Assembly (NCBI RefSeq): GCF_000003605.2
Contig: NW_003135349.1
Span: forward strand, 401,095 to 419,073
Source of the DNA: Saccoglossus kowalevskii
Taxonomy: Eukaryota > Hemichordata > Enteropneusta > Harrimaniidae
Reading direction: 5' to 3'
DNA length: 17,979 nt
A program made the position numbers and the translations under genes. Below are positions 15,301 through 17,979 of the stretch, piece by piece; the stretch's first letter is position 1; each line of letters begins with the position of its first letter. The notes beneath the pieces are model-generated. The model was not told where the DNA came from. It saw only the letters and a program-made list of their open reading frames with translations, and made no database searches.

Positions 15301-17284
15301 GAAAACTTCCCAGCAACACCAGCTGACAATGTGTCTGGACACCAAATACACTGAAATTACTCCAAAAATATTTCAATGGCGATAGATACAATGTACACCA
15401 TTAAAACGGCACCGAAACCTTCCGACATGGCGTTTCCAGGTCGATCTGCCATGATTTTCTGTGATGACTTGGTCGCTCTGCTCCCTCGTCTGTGCGTTTT
15501 TTCTAGAAAAACTCCTGCATACTGTCAAATACTTTATTTTAGCTGGAATTAATTTTTGCTGAAAAGACTTACCGGGGGTATTAAATTTATTTTCAATGAT
15601 TTCTGACAAGTTGAATGTAAAATACAGAAAAAGGATATATTCGCTGGATTTTATTTTCACTGAATCATTTCTTCAGCAAAAATTAATTCCATGAGAAAAT
15701 AAAGTATTTTACAGTATTGATCACTACACTGATCATACTGAGCACAACGAGAGCAGCACACAGCATGATGACGTTAATGTTTCTATTTATGAATAGATCA
15801 TTACAAAAACAACTGTTGATATCTATTGTACATGAATGATTCAACAGAAAATACAAGAATGGACAAGCTGCGATTCAAAATTAACAATCACAAAAGATCT
15901 TTTGCATGTGACGTCAACTAAACATTGATTGACCACACAAGGTTCTAAACGATACGAAATCTGCAGCTGCATGGTTATTAACAAACAGCAGTAAAAATTA
16001 AGACAAAAATATTCAAAATACAAAACACAAGGAATCCTTAGCCTAGGTCATAAAAGGTATTAACGGAAGTACCTTCCATGGCTAGGTGAAGTGATGTACA
16101 TCACTGTAAACAGCTGGAATTTCCATTTATTTTTTATTAAATATGCAATATGGATGAAAACTTGTAATTTTAAATATTGAAGTTTGATTTTTTATAAATA
16201 TATCAATACAAGAATTATGATTATAATCATGTATTGTTGTTTTTGCAGCACACAACTAATCATTGAGTTCATCAAGCTATCCATTCCTGTTTCAATAATG
16301 TCGAGTAATATTAATTAAATATTTCTTTAATGAAACAATAACAAAATATGCAAATGCACTGATTGTTTTTTATTTTTCATAGAACAAATAGTGTTGTGCT
16401 CACAAGCAAAAGCTATATTTTTAGTTTACGATAAATCGTTACCAAATTTCAATAAAACAAACAATAAAACAAATATGTTTATTATGTCCATATTGCATTT
16501 TCAATTAACATTTTATCAACAGAAGGATACATTCATACATAGTTACCTTCTTAGGTTATGTGAAATGTATTAGAAAAGCAATTGAACTAAAACAATGAAA
16601 CAACAGCAAAAAAAAAACATTTACATTTCAAAATTGTTAATTTATTCTTTTTTTTTGAAATTGAAACCCGGATTTTTTAAACCAGAAAATAAAATACTCA
16701 GTGAAATATCCTTTTTATTCAGAAGATCTAATTAAAAATATTATTCAATATTCACGAGAAAAGTTACCACAGAGAAAATTAAATATTCAATTTAAAGCAT
16801 ATTAATCTTACAGAACCTAATCGATTGCAGCATGTTGTGGCTCATCGTGTTACTGCCAAAACAAGCGATAACAGTCTCAGCGCGTCGATCGATGTTTGAG
16901 TGGCTTTACACACTGATTTCACGAAGAGCAAGAAAAATACTTACCGTCTATTTTCATGCCCATGTTGACACATTTCTGAAAGCGGCATGACTGGCAACTG
17001 TTCCTACTGTACTTTGTAATCTCGCAGTTCCTGCTTTCTTTACAGCTGTATTTCAGTTGTTTTTGAACGGTTCGTTTGAAAAAACCCTTACAACCCTCGC
17101 ACGAAAATACCGAATAATGGTATCCAGACCCCTTGTCGGAACATACTAAACACAGTAATTCAGTCGTTGTTGTTACTGATGGTGAAAGAGAGTCTTCATT
17201 CTGTGCATGTGTTGTTGATTGACTGGAGAACGCAGGGGAATTAGAGAGAACTGATTGCTCTTGCTCCGACCTAGAAGCCGCCAT
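3134..17284 (-). CDS. NR6A1: NR6A (germ cell nuclear factor / HR4-like) nuclear receptor, complete five-exon coding region
   Basis: This is a DNA-binding transcription factor of the nuclear receptor superfamily. Joining five exons (17284-16945, 11243-10956, 7427-7247, 4219-4032, 3369-3134) gives 1233 nt, or 410 codons plus TAA. All four introns are GT-AG, in phases 1, 1, 2 and 1, and the frame stays open throughout. The DNA-binding domain covers about residues 45-110 and is followed by [11 protein letters not shown], which strongly recalls the AIRED/AVRED-x-x-PGG extension of vertebrate NR6A1 and insect HR4. A Ser/Asp-rich hinge follows, then a ligand-binding domain from about residue 200 to 410. 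Family knowledge: NR6A receptors are orphan receptors, largely repressors, that bind TCAAGGTCA or DR0 sites. The protein is shorter than human NR6A1 (about 480 aa), mainly in the N-terminus and hinge. The alternative is another NR2/NR5-related orphan, but the PGG extension argues for NR6A. Expression and alternative exons cannot be seen here. Confidence 0.87.
3370..4031 (-). other. NR6A intron 4, 662 bp
   Basis: Bounded by GTGAGT at the donor and TTTGTAAAG at the acceptor. AT-rich. No repeat, gene or regulatory site could be supported inside. Confidence 0.7.
4032..4219 (-). CDS. NR6A1: NR6A exon 4: middle of the LBD (residues 271-332)
   Basis: The acceptor is GCTTCACAG| with the first exon base at 4219. 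The donor is CCAG|GTGAGT with the last exon base at 4032 (phase 1). The encoded segment begins [17 protein letters not shown] and ends [12 protein letters not shown]. The end matches the helix 8 region of nuclear receptors, where an A-I-x-L-x-x-P-D motif is common. The split Asp codon (G+AT) is completed by exon 5. An upstream ATG in the adjoining intron (4230-4228) is in frame, but it lies inside the acceptor region and is not the start. Confidence 0.9.
4469..5037. repeat. Cluster of TTAGCACGGGCTAA near-palindromes
   Basis: Eight copies of a 14-bp near-palindrome occur in both orientations. Exact or near-exact copies start at 4485, 4512, 4543, 4611, 4643 and 4930; degenerate copies start at 4563 and 5026. 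GTTCACGCAC at 4469-4478 pairs perfectly with GTGCGTGAAC at 4531-4540. CGGCAACCTTTGG near 4669 pairs imperfectly with CCAAAGGTCACCG near 4903. The middle (about 4680-4900) is open in both directions but matches nothing I recognise. It may be a foldback transposon or an array of protein-binding sites. Confidence 0.6.
5038..6270 (-). other. Unassigned part of NR6A intron 3
   Basis: No exon or repeat family is recognised. A short plus-strand frame starting CAAGATGGCTGCC at about 5301 encodes [12 protein letters not shown] and runs 49 codons, with no known domain. TCAAGGTCA, an NR5A/NR6A/ERR-type half-site, lies at 6072-6080. Confidence 0.35.
6273..6316. repeat. Hairpin terminus, possible Helentron-type 3' end (variant 2)
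   Basis: AGTCC (6273-6277) pairs with GGACT (6304-6308). TTTCAGGC (6282-6289) pairs perfectly with GCCTGAAA (6293-6300) around a 3-nt loop. It is followed by TAAAAAGT, the same tail that follows the different hairpins at 7151-7181 and 10121-10151. Confidence 0.55.
6357..7187 (+). mobile_element. Tandem-repeat element with terminal hairpin (HINE/pearl-like), full-length copy
   Basis: AGCTCCGCTGT at 6373-6383 is the perfect inverse of ACAGCGGAGCT at 7171-7181. The right one is part of a terminal hairpin (AGCTCCGCT / AGCGGAGCT, inner arms CGAC/GTCG) followed by AAAAAG. Between them are about four head-to-tail units of roughly 150-158 bp, each containing TATATATGTAATATCAAA, AGAGAATT and AACAAATCTGAGAGAGG. 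A unique stretch with ACACGGACGATGACGGAC precedes the hairpin. Subterminal inverted repeats, a core of about 155-bp repeats and a 3' hairpin together fit non-autonomous Helentron-associated or bivalve pearl elements. No coding capacity. Confidence 0.65.
7247..7427 (-). CDS. NR6A1: NR6A exon 3: LBD helices 3-5 (residues 210-270)
   Basis: The acceptor is TTTTTTTATAG| with the first exon base at 7427. The donor is TATAG|GTAAGA with the last exon base at 7247 (phase 2). The translation contains [16 protein letters not shown] followed by [20 protein letters not shown]. This is the classic helix 3 to helix 5 signature of a nuclear receptor ligand-binding domain (W-A-x-x-x-P-G-F, then D-Q-x-x-L-L-K). 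The fragment is 61 residues and has no internal methionine suitable as a start, so it is recognisable only as an internal exon. A tandem-repeat mobile element ends about 60 bp beyond the donor. Confidence 0.9.
7484..7895. repeat. Degenerate minisatellite interrupted by a MITE
   Basis: Units such as GGCAGATCATAGCATAAAGG (about 7485), GGCAGATCACAGCATAAGAT (about 7541), GGAAGATCAAAGCATAGGGT (about 7846) and GAAGGTCATAGCATAGGGTG (about 7869) recur on both sides of the element at 7599-7840. This suggests the MITE inserted into an existing array. Confidence 0.5.
7599..7840. mobile_element. MITE with GTACTT..ATCATAAGCCC inverted termini
   Basis: The left end GTACTTCCCGGATCATAAGC and the reversed right end GTACTTTTCCAATCATAAGC match over about 20 bp. 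Further TATAAGCCC motifs lie inside. It is non-coding, although open frames cross it in both directions. Confidence 0.6.
7947..8861. mobile_element. TTAA-flanked 0.9-kb nested-palindrome element (Kolobok-like non-autonomous)
   Basis: TTAA at 7947-7950 and 8858-8861 flank perfect 13-bp inverted termini (GGTAGAGATGCAG / CTGCATCTCTACC). Inside, two further inverted pairs nest. AAAAAAATTAGCTCCTA near 8149 pairs with TAGGAGCTATTTTTTTT near 8429, and AAAACGCCGTC near 8223 pairs with GACGGCGTTTT near 8359. No transposase-like frame is present. TTAA target sites with purine-starting ends fit Kolobok better than piggyBac, but the family is inferred. Confidence 0.65.
8862..9260 (-). other. Unassigned part of NR6A intron 2
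   Basis: AT-rich and without a recognised gene or repeat. TGACCTCTGACCC at 9006-9018 reads on the minus strand as GGGTCA-G-AGGTCA, a DR1 nuclear-receptor element by sequence. Confidence 0.35.
9261..10157 (+). mobile_element. HINE/pearl-like tandem-repeat element, copy lacking the left end
   Basis: About five units of 105-175 bp, of the same family as at 6357-7187, start at roughly 9264, 9372, 9526, 9701 and 9861. They are followed by the same unique right part (ACATTGACACGGACGACGAC) and the same terminal hairpin AGCTCCGCT...AGCGGAGCT at 10121-10151 plus AAAAAG. The left terminal segment with AGCTCCGCTGT is absent. One unit (about 9594-9616) has a small internal duplication of TTTTTACCAAA. 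Confidence 0.65.
10158..10955 (-). other. Unassigned part of NR6A intron 2 next to exon 2
   Basis: AT-rich, with no exon or repeat family recognised. The donor of exon 2 lies at its right edge. Confidence 0.4.
10956..11243 (-). CDS. NR6A1: NR6A exon 2: DBD C-terminal extension and hinge (residues 114-209)
   Basis: The acceptor is CTTCACAG| with the first exon base at 11243. Splicing rebuilds an Ala codon (G+CT) and gives [16 protein letters not shown]. This is the NR6A-type extension followed by a basic stretch that could serve as a nuclear localisation signal. Residues from about 130 to 185 are Ser, Asp, Thr and Asn rich, typical of a disordered hinge. The exon ends with [16 protein letters not shown], the likely entry to the ligand-binding domain. 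The donor is CAGT|GTAAGT, phase 1. The exon is 288 nt, a multiple of three, so skipping it would keep the frame but remove the extension. Reading past the donor adds only unrelated residues before a stop. Confidence 0.88.
11293..11756. repeat. Direct duplication flanking a MITE
   Basis: About 125 bp at 11293-11417 are repeated at 11618-11756 with few changes. Shared blocks include AAAGTAACCCAT, CACTGTAGGTACAAACAAGT and GATAATCTTTTTATCACATA. The family A MITE at 11418-11622 sits exactly between the copies. Confidence 0.75.
11418..11622 (+). mobile_element. MITE family A, intact copy
   Basis: The left terminus is TACTGTGAAATACTTTATTT and the right is AAAATAAAGTATTTTAAAGT followed by A. Sub-motifs TTTTCACTGA and its inverse occur inside. 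The flanking TA fits a Tc1/mariner-type target site. Other copies are at 2241, 2540, 12919 and 15520. Confidence 0.7.
11911..12086. mobile_element. MITE with TACTGTAAAATCTGTATTA termini
   Basis: The left end TACTGTAAAATCTGTATTAA is mirrored by the reversed right end TACCGTAAAATCTGTATTAG. Internal direct motifs GCAGCTTCTATTA, GCGGCTTCTATTAGAG and GTGGCTTCTAATA recur. It is flanked by TA. The open frames crossing it on both strands are not genes. Confidence 0.65.
12304..12608. mobile_element. hAT-like MITE with 8-bp target duplication
   Basis: The element 12312-12600 has ends AGGGGTTTTTCTAG and, reversed, AGGGATTTTTTTAA. It is flanked by TGATAAAC (12304-12311) and GGATAAAC (12601-12608), seven of eight bases identical. 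An 8-bp duplication and (C)AGGG ends are typical of hAT elements. No transposase is present. Confidence 0.6.
12609..12918 (-). other. Unassigned part of NR6A intron 1
   Basis: Nothing supportable is seen in this stretch. Confidence 0.4.
12919..13106 (+). mobile_element. MITE family A, copy with shortened right end
   Basis: The left end TACTGTAAAATATTTATTTT and body blocks ATTCGCTGGATTTTATTTTC and AGCGAAAATAGCGAAAATA match the family. The right terminus is shortened to ATATTTGACAGTA. Confidence 0.65.
13107..13482 (-). other. Intron 1 stretch with a TA/poly-A microsatellite
   Basis: An AT microsatellite (about 13278-13300) is followed by an A-tract ending at 13312. Otherwise nothing is recognised. 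Confidence 0.4.
13483..13646. mobile_element. Short TTAA-flanked MITE
   Basis: TTAA at 13483-13486 and 13643-13646 flank a 156-bp GC-richer element. Its left end AGCGGGGGTGTCGTCACCTG and reversed right end AGCGTGAGGGTCGCCACCTG match well, and the similarity extends into CACATGCG/CGCACGTG. Confidence 0.6.
13647..14263 (-). other. AT-rich part of NR6A intron 1
   Basis: Very AT-rich, followed by a GT/GGG-rich tract at about 14195-14255. No gene or known repeat is seen. Confidence 0.4.
14264..14482 (+). CDS. Unrecognised open fragment, faintly CUB-like
   Basis: A 72-codon open stretch on the strand opposite NR6A ends at TGA 14480-14482. It reads [20 protein letters not shown], then [10 protein letters not shown] and [20 protein letters not shown]. 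The spacing of a Cys, a Tyr-containing turn, NYTC plus an aromatic/hydrophobic run, and P-G-x-x-F recalls the first half of a CUB domain, but the match is weak. There is no ATG start. An alternative end is the donor-like CAA|GTGAAA at about 14478. It may be a captured exon, a pseudogene fragment or chance. Confidence 0.2.
   Translation, partial: KLPFYKALGQENKIKYETLCECNNEILIGTDDILTANYTQLLGSGVDPENYTCNFAFFQKKIPGHTFLVAVK
14690..15050 (+). mobile_element. HINE/pearl-like tandem-repeat element, copy lacking the right end
   Basis: AGCTTCGCTGT (14698-14708) and GCACATTTTAATTAAAGAAT match the left end of the full element at 6373 and after. About two core units follow, with TATATATGTAATATCAAAGC and AGAGAATTGAAGATATCATC. 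The unique right part and terminal hairpin are absent. Confidence 0.6.
15357..15452 (-). CDS. Candidate 31-residue membrane micropeptide
   Basis: An ATG at 15452-15450 in good context (ATCATGG, A at -3 and G at +4) opens 31 codons: [20 protein letters not shown] followed by [11 protein letters not shown] and TAA. The first ten residues are polar. The next roughly 20 form a hydrophobic helix long enough to cross a membrane once, with one internal Glu. After the stop the same frame stays open to 15144, and a strong donor-like G|GTAAGA lies at 15206. The local sequence is richer in CpG than its surroundings. It lies inside NR6A intron 1 on the same strand. No family is recognised, and such short frames arise by chance. 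Confidence 0.2.
   Translation of the reverse strand: MADRPGNAMSEGFGAVLMVYIVSIAIEIFLE
15520..15716 (+). mobile_element. MITE family A, near-intact copy
   Basis: The left end is TACTGTCAAATACTTTATTT and the right is GAAAATAAAGTATTTTACAG followed by TA. The body block ATTCGCTGGATTTTATTTTC and the left sub-terminal GCTGGAATTAATTTTTGCTG are shared with other copies. The minus-strand frame crossing it (15373-15660) is not a gene. Confidence 0.7.
15717..16944 (-). other. Unassigned part of NR6A intron 1 next to exon 1
   Basis: AT-rich, with no gene or repeat family recognised. A small GGAAGTACCTTCC palindrome lies at about 16065. The last 100 bp before exon 1 are slightly richer in CpG. Confidence 0.4.
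16945..17284 (-). CDS. NR6A1: NR6A exon 1: N-terminus and both zinc fingers (residues 1-113)
   Basis: The exon opens with [10 protein letters not shown] and a Ser/Thr-rich stretch of about 44 residues. Two C4 zinc fingers follow. Finger 1 uses C45, C48, C62 and C65 with P-box CEGCKG. Finger 2 uses C81, C87, C97 and C100 (C-X5-C-X9-C-X2-C). The fingers are joined by FFKRTVQ, and the end is [14 protein letters not shown]. The start is chosen because an in-frame TAA lies five codons upstream (17299-17297). The donor is G|GTAAGT with the last exon base at 16945 (phase 1). Finger 1 has Ser where most receptors have Gly or Asn after HY (HYS). Both fingers are in one exon, with no intron between them. 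Confidence 0.92.
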
Positions 17285-17317
17285 TTTCGTTCTTGTTTAC
17301 AACAGCAGGAGATTGGC
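17277..17317 (-). promoter_or_regulatory. YY1-like element over the start codon and an upstream CCAAT box
   Basis: On the minus strand AAAATGGCGGC (17287-17277) matches the long YY1 motif and includes the NR6A start codon. GCCAATC (17317-17311) lies about 27 bp upstream of the ATG and matches an NF-Y CCAAT box. No TATA box is evident nearby. This layout suggests a TATA-less promoter with a very short 5'UTR, which is inference. Confidence 0.35.
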
Positions 17318-17423
17318 AATACCATTTTATTCACGGGTAGGAAAGGTTTAAGAGTGAGGGTCAGTTTTGTTCATATATAATTTAGTAAATGTGACATATA
17401 TTTGAATTTTTGGTTGAACTATA

Positions 17424-17600
17424 ACAATAATAATTTATTCATTTATAGTGCGCTTTTTACAAGCCTGATCAAGAGCGCATATTTATAAATGCAGGCAATA
17501 ATACTATACAATTATATTAACAACAGAACAATAAAATATAATACAGTTTTATAAATTAAAAGCCTTCTTGAACAGATTGTGTTTAAAAGTGTTAGAATTA
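17424..17600. repeat. Dispersed-repeat-like segment upstream of NR6A
   Basis: It starts with AATAATAATTTATTCATTTA and TAGTGCGCTTTTTAC, has a matching AGAGCGCAT further on, and then AAAAGCCTTCTTGAACAG. From memory this wording resembles a repeat tail common in marine invertebrate genomes. It is AT-rich with no open reading frame of note. The family is not identified. Confidence 0.35.
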
Positions 17601-17979
17601 TTTGTGTTTGATAGCAAATGCTAAGTCGGTTCGTAAACGTGGACCACCGACAGATAACGCCACCACAAGCTATTAAATTATATTTGGTATAACGAACAAC
17701 GACCGATTAAAGAAACGTAACCCAGATTTCAGTGTCACGTATTGTTTGTTTTAGCCCTGAGTACAGTCCTGTAGGTTGGCCTCCTTCCGTTGATCATTCG
17801 GCCCCCACAGTCCTGAGAAGTCGCATAGACCGGGGATTCGACACCCGCCTACAAATTTATGGCGGAGAACCGTTCTGCAGTTTTCATGATTGTAACCAGC
17901 TAAAACATCTATCGACTAATCTAGCGATTACAAATACCTTTTTTGTGGCCGAAAAATGAACCTACAGCACTGGAACGTT
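17601..17979. other. Unassigned 5' flanking sequence
   Basis: There is a moderately GC-rich patch near 17755-17870 and a short open frame (17732-17959) with no recognisable domain. No splice-consistent exon or RNA gene could be supported. Confidence 0.3.

Noticed and set aside
15373-15660. 95-codon minus-strand frame
   Set aside because: About half of it lies inside a family A MITE, and the rest is out of frame with the micropeptide candidate.
17740-17860. tRNA-like or tRNA-derived SINE pattern around GGGATTCGACACC
   Set aside because: It resembles a B box with an extra base, but no A box at the right distance and no cloverleaf could be formed.

Overview
The window looks like nuclear DNA of an invertebrate animal, probably marine. 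It is AT-rich, contains one gene split by long introns with canonical GT-AG splice sites, and is crowded with short non-autonomous DNA transposons and tandem-repeat elements. The species cannot be fixed from the sequence. Some repeats resemble the Helentron-associated or 'pearl'-type elements known from bivalves and other marine invertebrates. One repeat pair differs mostly by CpG-to-TpG-type changes, which fits a CpG-methylating genome.

The one confident gene lies on the minus strand and fills most of the window. It is a nuclear receptor of the NR6A (GCNF / HR4-like) group. I could join five coding exons by hand: 17284-16945, 11243-10956, 7427-7247, 4219-4032 and 3369-3134. The reading frame stays open across all four junctions and gives 410 residues plus a TAA stop. 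Exon 1 holds a short N-terminus and both C4 zinc fingers. Exon 2 holds the C-terminal extension of the DNA-binding domain and a Ser-rich hinge. Exons 3-5 hold the ligand-binding domain, ending in an AF-2-like helix 12. An in-frame stop lies just upstream of the start codon.

Just past the stop codon, the segment encoding helix 12, the stop and the early 3'UTR is repeated as a degenerate tandem copy (2981-3094 against 3095-3202). Candidate polyadenylation signals follow.

The introns carry most of the remaining structure. Intron 1 (5.7 kb) has four or five MITE families, a hAT-like MITE, a truncated tandem-repeat element and two weak coding candidates. Intron 2 (3.5 kb) has a minisatellite split by a MITE, a 0.9 kb TTAA-flanked nested-palindrome element and a 0.9 kb tandem-repeat element with a terminal hairpin. 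Intron 3 (3.0 kb) has a cluster of TTAGCACGGGCTAA palindromes and an apparently full-length tandem-repeat/hairpin element beside a second, different hairpin terminus. Intron 4 shows nothing. Beyond the gene's 3' end are several MITEs and a CpG-rich patch with a TCTCGCGAGA motif. Upstream of exon 1 are a compact, apparently TATA-less 5' flank and a dispersed-repeat tail.
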